From NCBI GenBank assembly GCA_021736445.1, contig JAIPGA010000003.1, positions 1-64,000 on the forward strand: 64,000 bases of DNA. The letters run 5' to 3'. Position numbers and translations under genes: made by a program. This document shows positions 31,948 to 43,012 of this stretch, piece by piece; the first letter of the stretch is position 1, and each line of letters begins with the position of its first letter. The DNA comes from Synergistales bacterium. Its GTDB lineage: Bacteria; Synergistota; Synergistia; Synergistales; Aminiphilaceae. The notes beneath the pieces were generated by a model. That model saw only the letters and a program-made list of their open reading frames with translations. It made no database searches and was not told where the DNA came from.

Positions 31948-32002
31948 TCAAACCGCCTCCCTTAGGTTGGTTCCCTTCATGGTCGCGAAACGAACAGGGC
32001 TT

Positions 32003-32031
32003 ATTGTACCATGCACGGTGGAGAGAAAAAA
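32003..32031 (-). promoter_or_regulatory. yajC promoter, extended -10
   Basis: Minus strand -10 TACAAT (32003-32008) with an upstream TGG, 17-bp spacer, and a poor T-rich -35 (32026-32031). The predicted start near 31997 gives a leader of about 50 nt. The element begins 35 bp past the rex stop. Confidence 0.65.
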
Positions 32032-32065
32032 CACTCACGAAAATCTGCCGCAGGAAGCCGCGACT

Positions 32066-32707
32066 TCAGTCGTGGCTCGCTGACTCCTGCGCCTGTTTGA
32101 GATAGAAGAGCAGCTTCTCCAGTTCTACGGAGATATCGACGCTGTAGACAAGCACGTCCTCCGGCGCCACCACCGGCGTGGGGGAAAAGGAGAGTATCCC
32201 CTGGATCACCCCGCTTTCCGCGGCCTTGTCCACACAGGACTGCGCCGCATGGCCGGGGACGGTGAGGATCACCACCTCTATCTCCAGTTCCCGGATCCGC
32301 TGCGGCATCTCCTCTACATGGTAGCAGGGGATGCCGTGCACCTCGCCGCCCACCTTGCTCTCATCCACATCGAAGAGCGCATGGATATTGAACTTCTCGC
32401 TCCGCAGCGAATTGTACCCCAACAGCGCCTCGCCGAGGTGTCCCACCCCGACGAGGCCGATATGCCACACCTGCGGGGAAGCGAGGATCTCCCGTATGTG
32501 GGAATACAGCCGGTCCACATGGTAGCCGACGCCCCGCTTCCCGATCTCGCCGAAGTAGGAGAGATCCTTCCGGACCTGGCTCGCCTTGAACGCGAGGATC
32601 TCGCCGATATCCTGGGAGGAAACGACCTTGCGCCCCTCTTCGTGCAGTTGCTTCAACAGTCTGTAGTACTGTACCAGTCGTTCTACGGTGGGTTCTGCAA
32701 TCTTCAT
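32066..32707 (-). CDS. rex: Redox-sensing transcriptional repressor Rex
   Basis: A 213-aa NADH/NAD+ sensor that represses fermentative and respiratory genes when NADH is low. The N-terminal winged helix (about 1-80) includes ILAFKASQVRKDLSYFGEIG, and the Rossmann domain starts at IGLVGVGHLGEALLGY. The C-terminal domain-swapped helix is present. It follows ridA after 53 bp, with no clear promoter between. No convincing Rex operator was found upstream of any gene here. Confidence 0.96.
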   Translation of the reverse strand: MKIAEPTVERLVQYYRLLKQLHEEGRKVVSSQDIGEILAFKASQVRKDLSYFGEIGKRGVGYHVDRLYSHIREILASPQVWHIGLVGVGHLGEALLGYNSLRSEKFNIHALFDVDESKVGGEVHGIPCYHVEEMPQRIRELEIEVVILTVPGHAAQSCVDKAAESGVIQGILSFSPTPVVAPEDVLVYSVDISVELEKLLFYLKQAQESASHD

Positions 32708-32760
32708 TCAGCCGATTCCCCTTCCCCGTACCGCATTCTCGCCTGACTCGGGGACCGGCA

Positions 32761-33141
32761 TTACCCCTTCAATGCCACCGTTTCGATTTCCACCTTCGCG
32801 CCCTTGGGGAGCGCCGCTACCTGGATAAAGGACCGCGCCGGGGGAGCATCGGCGAAACGCTTGCCGTACACCTCGTTGACCGCCTGGAAATAGGCGATGT
32901 CTGTGGCGAAGATGGTCGTCTTCACTACATTGTTGAAATCCAGCCCCTGGGATTCCAGCAGTGCGGCGATGTTCTCCATGGTTCGCACCGCCTGCTCCTC
33001 AACACCCTCACCTACAAGCTCTCCCGTCGCCGGGTCGAGGCCGACCTGCCCGGAGAGAAAGAGCATGTTTCCGGCCCACATCCCCTGACTGTAGGGCCCG
33101 ATAGCCGCCGGAGCATTGTCTGTGGAGATTGCCTGTTTCAT
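32761..33141 (-). CDS. ridA: RidA/YjgF-family 2-iminobutanoate deaminase
   Basis: A 126-aa enzyme that hydrolyses reactive enamines and imines formed by PLP enzymes such as threonine dehydratase. The active-site arginine (Arg103 in PPARSFIQVAALPKGAKVEIE-like order) and the GPYSQG segment are present, so the deaminase subgroup is likely. ATG 33141 has AAGGAGG seven bases upstream. Confidence 0.94.
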   Translation of the reverse strand: MKQAISTDNAPAAIGPYSQGMWAGNMLFLSGQVGLDPATGELVGEGVEEQAVRTMENIAALLESQGLDFNNVVKTTIFATDIAYFQAVNEVYGKRFADAPPARSFIQVAALPKGAKVEIETVALKG

Positions 33142-33170
33142 CGTTTGTCCTCCTTTTGCCGACATCCGTC

Positions 33171-33190
33171 AAAGAGCCCCGGAGGGGCCC
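33171..33190 (-). terminator. Weak terminator candidate after eno
   Basis: GCCCC (33184-33188 on the complement) and GGGGC (33176-33180 on the complement) form a 5-bp stem with a 3-base loop, followed on the minus strand by TCTTT. A separate 16-bp palindrome at 33219-33234 lies directly after the eno stop. Either could end the rqcP-eno transcript; neither is strong. Confidence 0.4.
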
Positions 33191-33240
33191 CGTCCGATCC
33201 TCCTCTACGCCACTGCCGTGCGGTGTTCACCGCATCGTCG

Positions 33241-34518
33241 CTACCTGCAGCGGATTCGTTTCTTCCCGGCGAAGCCGCCCTGCATGCCGACCTCTTCGGC
33301 GATACGGAGCAGCTGGTTGTATTTGGCGACACGATCCATCCGCGCGGGCGCTCCCGTTTTGATCTGCCCCACACCGGTGGCCACGGCGAGATCGCTGATA
33401 AAGGCATCGTCGGTCTCACCGGAGCGATGGGAGACGACGGCACCGTAGCCGTTCCAGAGCGCCATCCGGATCACCTCCAGCGTCTCGCTCAAAGAGCCGA
33501 TCTGATTGAGCTTGATCAGGATGGCGTTGGCGATCCCCTCATCGATCCCCCTGGTAAAACGCCTGGGGTTGGTGACAAAGAGGTCGTCGCCCACAAGCTG
33601 CACGTCGTTCCCGAGCCGCTCCGTCAGGGCGGCCCAGCCGTCCCAGTCCTCCTCGGCCATGCCGTCCTCGATGGAAATGAGCGGATAGTCCTCACACAGG
33701 CCCGCATAGTAGTCCACAAGCTCCTGGGGCGTCAACGTCGCCCCTTCGCCCTTGAACCGGTAGACACCGTCGCCGTACATCTCGTTGGCGGCGGCGTCTA
33801 CGGCGAGACCGATCTGATCGCCCGGCGCATAGCCGGCCTTCCCGATGGCCTCCATCAAAAGGTCCAGGGCCTCCCGGGAACCGGCGAGGTCCGGAGCAAA
33901 GCCGCCTTCATCGCCCACAGCGGTGCTCATGCCGCGCTCGGCGACAATGGATTTCAGTGCAGCGTAGGTTTCCGTCCCCATCCGCAGCGCCTCGGCGAAG
34001 CTCCCGGCGCCGTGGGGGACAAGCATAAATTCCTGGATATCCACGTTGTTGTTGGCGTGCTCCCCGCCGTTGATCACGTTCATCAGGGGAACAGGCAGGA
34101 CACCGCCGTTGAGACCGCCGAGCCATGCCCAGAGAGGGAGCTCCCGCTCGCGGGCGGCCGCTCTCGCCGTGGCCAGGGAAACCCCGAGGATGGCGTTGGC
34201 CCCCAGCTTGTCCTTGTTGTCCGTTCCGTCGAGTTCGATCATGGTATCGTCGACCTCGTGCTGGTCGGCGGGATCCATCCCCAGCAGCTCCGGCGAGATC
34301 AGCGTATTGATGTTGTCCACAGCCTGCTCCACGCCCTTGCCGCGGTAGCGTGTTCCGCCGTCCCGGAGTTCCAGTGCCTCAAAGGTCCCCGTGGAAGCTC
34401 CGGAGGGGACGGCCGCCCTGCCCACGATACCGCTGTCGAGCCACACCTCGGCCTCGACTGTAGGGGTGCCCCTTGAATCCAGGATCTCCCGTCCGTGTAC
34501 ACCTACGATATAACCCAT
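33241..34518 (-). CDS. eno: Enolase
   Basis: Interconverts 2-phosphoglycerate and phosphoenolpyruvate in glycolysis. The 425-aa protein has [19 protein letters not shown] at the N terminus and GGEHANNN near residue 155. The magnesium ligands appear in [15 protein letters not shown] and [10 protein letters not shown]. The catalytic lysine region [15 protein letters not shown] and SHRSGETDD follow. ATG 34518 has GGGAGG six bases upstream. It is the second gene after rqcP (34-bp gap), an uncommon partner, and is the only glycolytic enzyme in the window. Confidence 0.98.
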   Translation of the reverse strand: MGYIVGVHGREILDSRGTPTVEAEVWLDSGIVGRAAVPSGASTGTFEALELRDGGTRYRGKGVEQAVDNINTLISPELLGMDPADQHEVDDTMIELDGTDNKDKLGANAILGVSLATARAAARERELPLWAWLGGLNGGVLPVPLMNVINGGEHANNNVDIQEFMLVPHGAGSFAEALRMGTETYAALKSIVAERGMSTAVGDEGGFAPDLAGSREALDLLMEAIGKAGYAPGDQIGLAVDAAANEMYGDGVYRFKGEGATLTPQELVDYYAGLCEDYPLISIEDGMAEEDWDGWAALTERLGNDVQLVGDDLFVTNPRRFTRGIDEGIANAILIKLNQIGSLSETLEVIRMALWNGYGAVVSHRSGETDDAFISDLAVATGVGQIKTGAPARMDRVAKYNQLLRIAEEVGMQGGFAGKKRIRCR

Positions 34519-34552
34519 CTCTATCCTCCCTGCTCTCTCCATTTCGAAGGCG

Positions 34553-34831
34553 CTATTCCTCCCAGGGAACACGCTCTCCGGAGACACGCCGCTCTTCGAG
34601 CACCTCGAAGGCTTTCGCCCCGCGCTTCAACTGTTTGTCGTCGGTTTCGACGACACGAACCACCAGCAGCCGTCTCGGATAGGCGATCTCGATCCGCGCC
34701 CCTTCCGTTACGGCAGTGGCGGGCTTGCCCTCCCTGCCGTCGATCCGGACCGCTCCGACCTCCACCATCTCACGGGCCCTGGCGCGCCGTTTGACGAGTC
34801 TGGAGCGCTTGAGGTAGAGATCCAGTCTCAT
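34553..34831 (-). CDS. rqcP: S4-domain ribosome-quality-control protein, RqcP-like
   Basis: A 92-aa S4 RNA-binding protein beginning [19 protein letters not shown] and carrying GAVRIDG and [11 protein letters not shown]. Spacing and the K-x-x-A-x-x-F-x-V-L-E-E tail match Bacillus RqcP (YabO), which works with RqcH on stalled 50S subunits to add alanine tails. Hsp15 is the nearest alternative, but it is longer. ATG 34831 has GAGG upstream. The gene has its own promoter and precedes eno. Confidence 0.83.
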   Translation of the reverse strand: MRLDLYLKRSRLVKRRARAREMVEVGAVRIDGREGKPATAVTEGARIEIAYPRRLLVVRVVETDDKQLKRGAKAFEVLEERRVSGERVPWEE

Positions 34832-34860
34832 GATTGCGCCTCTGTGCACGAACCGCGTGC

Positions 34861-34890
34861 AGTATAGCAAAGAAAGCATATTGGAGACAA
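34861..34890 (-). promoter_or_regulatory. Promoter of rqcP-eno
   Basis: Minus strand -35 TTGTCT (34885-34890), 18-bp spacer, -10 TATACT (34861-34866) preceded by TGC, an extended -10. The predicted start near 34853 gives a leader of about 22 nt. No terminator is visible between it and the rpoD stop. Confidence 0.75.
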
Positions 34891-34922
34891 GGCAATCGCT
34901 CGACAGGCCATGTATTCCTCCA

Positions 34923-36080
34923 TCATTCCAGGAAATCCCTGAGTTTCCGGCTTCTGCTGGGATGGCGCAGCTTCCGCAGCGCCTTGGCCTCGATCTGCCG
35001 GATCCGTTCGCGGGTCACACCAAAGCGCCGACCCACCTCTTCGAGGGTGTAGGGATGACCGTCCTCCAGCCCGAAGCGCAATCGCAGAACCTCGCGTTCC
35101 CGGTCGGTGAGGTCGCCGAGCATGCCCTCCAGCTGCTCCCGAAGCAGCTGACTGGAGGCGGCGTCCTCGGGGCTGGGGAGATCCTTGTCTTCCAGAAAGT
35201 CGCCCAGCTGGCTGTCTTCCTCCTCGCCGATGGGCGTCTCCAGCGATACGGGGTCCTGGGCGATCCGCTGGATATCCTCCACCTTCTCGGCGGGGATATC
35301 CATCTCCCTGGCGATCTCATCGGCGGCGGGCTCCCTGCCGAGACGCTGCACCAGCTGGCGCGAGACCCGGATCAGCTTGTTGATGGTCTCCACCATGTGC
35401 ACGGGAATCCGGATGGTCCGCGCCTGGTCGGCGATGGCCCGGGTGATGGCCTGCCGGATCCACCAGGTGGCATAGGTGCTGAACTTGTATCCCTTGCGGT
35501 AGTCGAACTTCTCCACCGCCCGGATGAGTCCCAGGTTCCCCTCCTGGATGAGATCGAGGAAGAGCATCCCCCGGCCGATGTACTTCTTGGCGATACTGAC
35601 CACCAGACGGAGGTTGGCCTCCACCAGGGCGCGCTTCCCCTCGGGGTCACCCGCCTCGACAAGCTTGGCCAGCCGCACCTCCTCCTCGGGAACCAGCAGC
35701 GAGATCTTGCCGATTTCCCGGAGATACATCCGCACCGGATCGGAGAGGGGGAGGTCTTCCAGTGTGCCCAGATCCTCCTCGGAGAGGGGGACAAGATCGC
35801 TCCTGGCCGCGTTCTCCTTCTCCTGGGCGGCCTCCTCGCGGACGTCGATCCCCAGTTCCATGATCTCCGAATAGAGGTTGTCCAGGTTCTCGGCATTCAG
35901 GTACTCCGGCGGAAGCATCTTCTCGATGTCCTCATAGGAGATGCAGCCCTTTTTCTGCCCCTCCTGCAGGAGCTTCCGAACACAACGGTAATAGGTCTTG
36001 ATCTCCTTGTTCACAGTCTCCTGATCGGGTTTCGTCTTTGCGGCCGCCTTCCCGCCGTTCTGCAGCTGCTCGTCCTGCAT
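34923..36080 (-). CDS. rpoD: Primary RNA polymerase sigma factor (sigma-70/SigA)
   Basis: Directs core polymerase to housekeeping promoters. About 385 aa, the compact SigA size without the large E. coli insert. Visible parts are region 1.1-like helices (residues 15-60), region 1.2 [11 protein letters not shown], region 2 [25 protein letters not shown] split by [17 protein letters not shown], region 3, and region 4 with [16 protein letters not shown] and [21 protein letters not shown] 36080 has GGGAGG ten bases upstream; ATG 36131, one base after the dnaG stop, would add 17 residues but lacks a ribosome site at proper distance. Confidence 0.96.
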   Translation of the reverse strand: MQDEQLQNGGKAAAKTKPDQETVNKEIKTYYRCVRKLLQEGQKKGCISYEDIEKMLPPEYLNAENLDNLYSEIMELGIDVREEAAQEKENAARSDLVPLSEEDLGTLEDLPLSDPVRMYLREIGKISLLVPEEEVRLAKLVEAGDPEGKRALVEANLRLVVSIAKKYIGRGMLFLDLIQEGNLGLIRAVEKFDYRKGYKFSTYATWWIRQAITRAIADQARTIRIPVHMVETINKLIRVSRQLVQRLGREPAADEIAREMDIPAEKVEDIQRIAQDPVSLETPIGEEEDSQLGDFLEDKDLPSPEDAASSQLLREQLEGMLGDLTDREREVLRLRFGLEDGHPYTLEEVGRRFGVTRERIRQIEAKALRKLRHPSRSRKLRDFLE

Positions 36081-36132
36081 GCTCCGCATGCCTCCCGTTC
36101 TCACCTTGGTATCACAGGTTACCTGCCCCATG

Positions 36133-37884
36133 CTATCTGTGTCGATGCCCTCCTTTGAGCTCCCTGCCCAGTTCCTTGAGCAGGGAGAGATCCTCCGGTG
36201 TCGCACTGCCCCGCCGGAATCGCTCCTGCACTTCCAGATACCGCTTCTGCTGCTTCTTCCGCTGCAGGCTCTCCAGCACGACGCGCAGCGTATTGCCGCT
36301 CTCCTCGAAGCGATCGCACATGGCCGCACCCAGAGCCAGGGCGCGCAGAGGCCGTCTGTCGCCGGTGATCAGCCACCGGCTCTCCAGCTCTTCCGGCGAC
36401 TCGCCCTGCAGCAGCGCCGCAGCGATATGTGCCAGCAGTTCGTTTTCCAGCAGCGGCAACACCTGCGCCGTCGGGGGAATCTCCCCGCTCCCCCGGCCGT
36501 TCCAGAGCAGATAGACCAGGGCGGATTCCAGGGAATCGGGGGTCTCCTGCTGTTCTGCCTCTATCTGCATTCCCTCTGCACTACTAGATACGTCCCCGGA
36601 AGGCCGATTCCCTGCCCGAGGTTTGCGGCCCTTTCGATATTCCTCCACCGTCTGCTGCACCTGGTGGGCGAACAACCCCAGTCCCGAGGCGACCTCGGGC
36701 AGGTAGGGCGCCGTGTCGATGTCAGGCAGCTCGGCCATCTTCTCGAGGATCTCCCTGGCCGCCGCCGGACGCCGCGCCTGATCCTGCAGAGCGGGACTCC
36801 GGAGTTTGAGATGATAGTTCAAAAGGGGAAGCGCCGATCGCTGTGCTTCTTGGAAGGTCTCCTTCCCGCCTTCCTCCCTGAGCAGATCGTCGGGATCGCT
36901 GCCTTCGGGAAGCGACACAACCCGCACATCCAGGCCGCGGGACTGCAGCAGATACATCCCCCGGAGCGTCGCCTCCTCCCCGGCAGCGTCGGCATCGTAG
37001 CAGATCAGGCACTGCGAAGCGAAACGGGTCAGGATGTCCGCCTGTCCCTCCGTGAGGGAGGTGCCCAGGGTAGCTACGGCATTGGTGAACCCGTGCATGT
37101 GCAGTCGGATGGCGTCCGTGTAGCCCTCCACCAGGATCGCCCGCCCGGCTTCACGCATGCCCTGTTTCGCCTTGTGGATCAGATAGAGAGAGCGGCGTTT
37201 CCGGAAGAGCTCGTTTTCCGGACTGTTGATGTATTTCGCCCCGTCGCCGCCCACGAGCCGTCCGCCGAAGGCCACCACGCGTCCCGATACATCGTGGATG
37301 GGAAAGATGATCCGACCCCGGAAGCGATCGTAGAGGCCGTTTCTGCCCTCCAGCACCAGTCCCGACTCGAGGGCCGCCCTGGTGGGCACCCCCTGTCGGT
37401 CCAGAAAGCGGCAGAGTCCGTCCCAGCTTTCACCGGCCCATCCGAGCTCAAAGCTCCTGGCGGTGGTGGCGTCGATCCCCCGGCGCTCCAGATAGCGCCT
37501 CGCCGGAAGGCCGGTCTTGCCGGTGAGATTCTCCGAGAAAAAACGGTTCGCCAGCGTCAGCAGCTGATAGGCGTCGGTCTTCCCCCCTTTTCCGCCCTCC
37601 CGCCGGAAGGTGACGCCGGCCCGCGGTGCGAGCAGCTCCATGGCCTCCACAAAAGAGAGCCCCTCCATCTCCATGACGAAGGAGATCAGGTCCCCGCCGG
37701 CGCCGCACCCGAAACAGTGGTAGGACCCACGCTCCGGGGAGACGTAGAAGGAAGGGGTCTTCTCGCTGTGGAAGGGACAGAGCCCGCGGTAGTTGCTGCC
37801 TACCTTGCGGAGTGCCACATAGTCGCCGATCACGTCGACGATATCCAGCCGTTCTTTCACGCTTCGCACAGCATCGTCCTGCAT
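36133..37884 (-). CDS. dnaG: DNA primase
   Basis: Synthesises RNA primers at the replication fork. The 583-aa protein has the CHC2-type zinc ribbon with Cys36, His39, Cys57 and Cys60, and the catalytic TOPRIM core with [13 protein letters not shown] and [14 protein letters not shown]-terminal helicase-interaction domain of low conservation follows. ATG 37884 has GGAGG upstream. It is followed by rpoD, part of the classical macromolecular-synthesis pair; rpsU is absent here. Confidence 0.97.
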   Translation of the reverse strand: MQDDAVRSVKERLDIVDVIGDYVALRKVGSNYRGLCPFHSEKTPSFYVSPERGSYHCFGCGAGGDLISFVMEMEGLSFVEAMELLAPRAGVTFRREGGKGGKTDAYQLLTLANRFFSENLTGKTGLPARRYLERRGIDATTARSFELGWAGESWDGLCRFLDRQGVPTRAALESGLVLEGRNGLYDRFRGRIIFPIHDVSGRVVAFGGRLVGGDGAKYINSPENELFRKRRSLYLIHKAKQGMREAGRAILVEGYTDAIRLHMHGFTNAVATLGTSLTEGQADILTRFASQCLICYDADAAGEEATLRGMYLLQSRGLDVRVVSLPEGSDPDDLLREEGGKETFQEAQRSALPLLNYHLKLRSPALQDQARRPAAAREILEKMAELPDIDTAPYLPEVASGLGLFAHQVQQTVEEYRKGRKPRAGNRPSGDVSSSAEGMQIEAEQQETPDSLESALVYLLWNGRGSGEIPPTAQVLPLLENELLAHIAAALLQGESPEELESRWLITGDRRPLRALALGAAMCDRFEESGNTLRVVLESLQRKKQQKRYLEVQERFRRGSATPEDLSLLKELGRELKGGHRHR

Positions 37885-37911
37885 CCCATACCTCCTCCAG
37901 AGAGGAAGGAA

Positions 37912-37936
37912 GAAGGGGGCGCAAAGGGCCCCCTTC
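37912..37936 (-). terminator. Terminator candidate between hppA and dnaG
   Basis: Nine-base arms GAAGGGGGC (37912-37920) and GCCCCCTTC (37928-37936) pair perfectly around a 7-base loop. On the minus strand the sequence after it is pyrimidine-rich (TTCCTTCCTCTC) rather than a clean T-run. It lies 28 bp before the dnaG start and probably ends the hppA message. No clear dnaG promoter was found in the rest of the 163-bp gap. Confidence 0.55.
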
Positions 37937-38047
37937 CAGCGCTTCCTATGGTGTTCCACACTCCCGTGCGCCTCCGGGGCCCCGCAGAACCGCCGGGACA
38001 CACGTCGGGAAGAGGGTCCGTACCGTACGGATCCCCCGCGACATCCG

Positions 38048-40012
<1,965 letters not shown>

Positions 40013-40089
40013 CTGCACAACTCCCTCCTTTTTTTGTTTCCACACAAGATCAGACGGCACCTGCCGGCACCGCCTGAAAAGTGCCTTAC

Positions 40090-40118
40090 ATTATAGACAC
40101 TGGCCGCACTGACGACAA
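40090..40118 (-). promoter_or_regulatory. hppA promoter
   Basis: Minus strand -35 TTGTCG (40113-40118), 17-bp spacer and a perfect -10 TATAAT (40090-40095). The predicted start near 40083 leaves a leader of about 70 nt. This is the best -10 in the window. Confidence 0.8.
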
Positions 40119-40164
40119 CCCATACCAGCCGAAACCGCGGGTGATACGCCGCTCGCGGGGGAGG

Positions 40165-40824
40165 CTATTCTTCCCGTTCACCCCGTCTCCGGGGCGGCGC
40201 AGCCAGGACAATGCCGCCGGTTTCCGGATCGGAGACCCCCTTGAGGGCGCGGATCATTCCGGCCACGCCGCCGCGGATGAACTCGCCCACAAAGGCCTTG
40301 ACGGGAACCCTGCGCCCCCCGACATAGACCTCCAGAGGGCCGGTGCCGCCCTCCTGCAGGATTCCGTCGACCCGTTCGAAGAGCCGCTGCGCTCCATCCT
40401 TCCCGTAGAGGGCCGGCTCCCTCCGATGGTCGTCCTCGGGGGCCTCGCGGTCATGGACGGCGAAGACCCCGGTGACCCCCTCGGGAATGGAGGAAGGCGG
40501 TCCCAGCCAGATCCGCGGGAACGGGAGCTGTTTTCCCCCTTCCAGTACCACCAGATCGAAACCGGGGAAACAGCGGGCGGTGATCTCGTGGATGTCTTCG
40601 GTTCCGGGGAGCTCCATCCGCGCGCCGTCCTCACCCCACCACACGGAGGGGACACTCCCTGCGAAGCCGCCCATATCGGTCCCCTGGGGGCTGCAGACCT
40701 CGTGCCGACTGTGTTTGATATAGCCCACCTGCCAGTTCCGCTCCGTCAGATACTGCACCAGGGAACGGCAGAAGGTGGTCTTTCCCGATGCTTTGAAACC
40801 GCTTACCGCAAGCACATAGGGCAT
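40165..40824 (-). CDS. mobB: Molybdopterin-guanine dinucleotide biosynthesis protein MobB-like
   Basis: A 219-aa P-loop GTPase. Walker A is SGFKASGKTTFCRSL at residues 8-22, with YIKHSRHE near 43 and the acidic FDLVVLEGGKQLPFPRI near 95. The family supports MobA in attaching GMP to molybdopterin. The C-terminal portion (about 145-219) is longer than E. coli MobB and includes a GPLEVYVGGRRVPVKAFV segment that I do not recognise as part of the core. No other molybdenum-cofactor gene is nearby. ATG 40824 has GGGAGG upstream; the gene is 40 bp after rnr. Confidence 0.82.
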   Translation of the reverse strand: MPYVLAVSGFKASGKTTFCRSLVQYLTERNWQVGYIKHSRHEVCSPQGTDMGGFAGSVPSVWWGEDGARMELPGTEDIHEITARCFPGFDLVVLEGGKQLPFPRIWLGPPSSIPEGVTGVFAVHDREAPEDDHRREPALYGKDGAQRLFERVDGILQEGGTGPLEVYVGGRRVPVKAFVGEFIRGGVAGMIRALKGVSDPETGGIVLAAPPRRRGEREE

Positions 40825-40864
40825 TGCGCGACCTCCCTGTTTCTCCGCGGCGCCGGCAGAGGCG

Positions 40865-42955
40865 TCACGCCGGTTCCAGCTCCATCTGGCCGAGCTGCTG
40901 CTGCACGCGCACCACACGGGTCCTGATCGGGTCGCCGAGACGATAGGTCTTGCCGCTTCTGCTCCCGATCATCGCCTGCTGGGGCTCCACATAGCGATAG
41001 AAATCCCCTTCCAGAAACCGTACCGGCAGAAAGCCTTCGGCGGTGTTGGAGAGCTCCACAAAGAGCCCCTGGGAGACCACACCGGAGATATTGCCCTGGA
41101 AGACCTCGCCGGTGCGGGTGGCCATGTATTCCAGGATCTTCATCCGTTTCGAGGCACGCTCCAGCTCGTCCACCGTCTCCTCGCGGGCGGTGGCGTGTTC
41201 GGCGACGGCCTTGAACTCGGCATAGCGATCCATGAGCCGTGCGGGCGGCGTTCCGTGGACCACAAGCGCCTTGACCACCCTGTGGACCACCAGGTCGGCG
41301 TAGCGCCTGATGGGAGAGGTGAAGTGGAGATACCGCTCCAGAGCCAGGCCGAAATGCCCGCTTGGTGCGGGCTTGTACTGGGCGCGGGGCAGCGACCGGA
41401 GCAGCAGCGTCTGGATGAGGCGCCGCCGCCTGGTCTTCTTCGCCTTCTCCGTGATCGCCCGCATGGCGCTGTGGTCGGGGCGGATACGGCCTTTCCAGAT
41501 CCCGAGGATCTCCAGCAGGTGCCGCAGCCGGTCGAGCTTCTCCTCGCTGGGCGTATCGTGGACACGGAAGACCGCAGGCACCTTGCGCTCCTCCAGAAAA
41601 CGGGCCACCAGCTCGTTGGCCAGCACCATGTACTGCTCCACGATCCGGTAGGTCCAGTACCGCTCCTTGACCCGGACCGAAAGCGGGGTCCCCGCGGCAT
41701 CCAGCCGCACCTCCGCCTCGGGCATATCGAAGCCCAGCATCCCTGCTTTGGTGCGCTTCCGCTCCAGGAGCGCGGCGACCTCGCTGAGCGCCCTCAGGGT
41801 GCCGAGCAGCTGCTTCCCGCCGGCACGCTCCGCTCCCCTGTCCAGGATATGCTGGGCCTCGGCGTAGCTCAGCCGCTCATCCACCTCCACGAGCGCCGGG
41901 GTGATGCGGTACCGCTCCACCTCACCCTCTCTGTCGAGCTCCACCATAACGGAGAGGCTCTCCCTGGACTCCCCGCTGCGGAGACTGCAGCGGTCGGAGG
42001 AGAGCTGGGGGGGAAGCATGGGCACCACCCGGTCCACCAGGTAGAGCGAGAAGGCCCGCCGTCGGGCCTCGCGGTCCAGGGCGCTCCCTTCGCGCACATA
42101 GGCCGAGACATCGGCGATATGCACCCACACACGCCACCCTCCTCCCTCGCGGGGCTCGATGGAGAGGGCGTCGTCGAAGTCCTTGGCCTCCTCGGGGTCA
42201 ATGGTGACGGTAAAAAGGGACTGCAGATCCTCGCGTTCCTCCTGCCCTCTCTCTGCAACCGCAAGGGCTTCGTCGGCCTCCCGCCAGGCGGCCTCGGGAA
42301 ACTCCGCCTGCACATCGTACTGCTCCATCAGGGCGGCGACACCCGTGCCCGGCTCCTCCTCGCCGCCGAGATGCCGCGTAATCCGCACCGAAGGCTCTCC
42401 GGCGCCGGGATAGCGGAGGATCTCGGCCACCACCACCGAACCGTCTTCCACCGCAGCTCCGCCATCTTCAAGGAGAAATTCCTCTTCGATGCGGGGATCC
42501 CTGGGGAACAAGCGGGGCTTCCCCTTTCGGCCCTGCCGCCGTACGGTCCCGACAATCTTGGACATCCCGCGGTGGAGCACACGGACCACGCTTCCGGAGG
42601 GGCGCTCCTCTTCGCCGTTGCTCCGCACCAGCACATGGTCGCCGTGCATGGCGCTCCCCTTGTCATCGGGGGGAATGAAGATGTCTTCCATATCATCCTC
42701 GTCGGGAGCGACAAAGGCAAACTGCCGGGGATGCACACTGATGATACCCGGGAGCATGCCGACGGCCCGGGCCCAGAAGATCCGTCCCTGGCTGTCCCGG
42801 TACACCCGGCCTTCCTGTTCCAGAGTTCGGAGAAGCTCCTTGAGCTTCCCCCGATCCCGGCCGCTTGCGTTCATCGCTTTGGCAAGTCTGGAAAGCCGTA
42901 TCCCTTTCCTGGAGGAGCTCCGTTGCAGCGCATCGATCACCTGCTGTCGTTCCAC
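40865..42955 (-). CDS. rnr: Ribonuclease R
   Basis: Processive 3'-5' exoribonuclease that degrades structured RNA. The 696-aa protein has an N-terminal helix-turn-helix (about 1-60) and cold-shock OB domains (about 65-215). The RNB catalytic domain carries TIDPEEAKDFDDALSIE and HIADVSAYVREGSALDREA. The C-terminal S1 domain includes GNISGVVSQGLFVELSNTAEGF. GTG 42955 has GAAGGA upstream. It follows guaA after 57 bp. Confidence 0.96.
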   Translation of the reverse strand: MERQQVIDALQRSSSRKGIRLSRLAKAMNASGRDRGKLKELLRTLEQEGRVYRDSQGRIFWARAVGMLPGIISVHPRQFAFVAPDEDDMEDIFIPPDDKGSAMHGDHVLVRSNGEEERPSGSVVRVLHRGMSKIVGTVRRQGRKGKPRLFPRDPRIEEEFLLEDGGAAVEDGSVVVAEILRYPGAGEPSVRITRHLGGEEEPGTGVAALMEQYDVQAEFPEAAWREADEALAVAERGQEEREDLQSLFTVTIDPEEAKDFDDALSIEPREGGGWRVWVHIADVSAYVREGSALDREARRRAFSLYLVDRVVPMLPPQLSSDRCSLRSGESRESLSVMVELDREGEVERYRITPALVEVDERLSYAEAQHILDRGAERAGGKQLLGTLRALSEVAALLERKRTKAGMLGFDMPEAEVRLDAAGTPLSVRVKERYWTYRIVEQYMVLANELVARFLEERKVPAVFRVHDTPSEEKLDRLRHLLEILGIWKGRIRPDHSAMRAITEKAKKTRRRRLIQTLLLRSLPRAQYKPAPSGHFGLALERYLHFTSPIRRYADLVVHRVVKALVVHGTPPARLMDRYAEFKAVAEHATAREETVDELERASKRMKILEYMATRTGEVFQGNISGVVSQGLFVELSNTAEGFLPVRFLEGDFYRYVEPQQAMIGSRSGKTYRLGDPIRTRVVRVQQQLGQMELEPA

Positions 42956-43012
42956 CGATATTCCTTCCTCACTGATTTTGTCAAACAGTCACATCCATTC
43001 TTTCTCCTGTTG

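Noticed and set aside
32056-32077. Inverted repeat AGCC-CGACT/AGTCG-GGCT over the rex stop codon
   Set aside because: The loop would be only two bases and the T-run comes 30 bp later with no stem directly before it. It may help end rex transcripts but is not a typical terminator.
42979-42984. Consensus -35 TTGACA in the guaA-rnr gap
   Set aside because: No -10 lies 16-19 bp downstream; that position falls on the rnr ribosome site. rnr is more likely co-transcribed with guaA.
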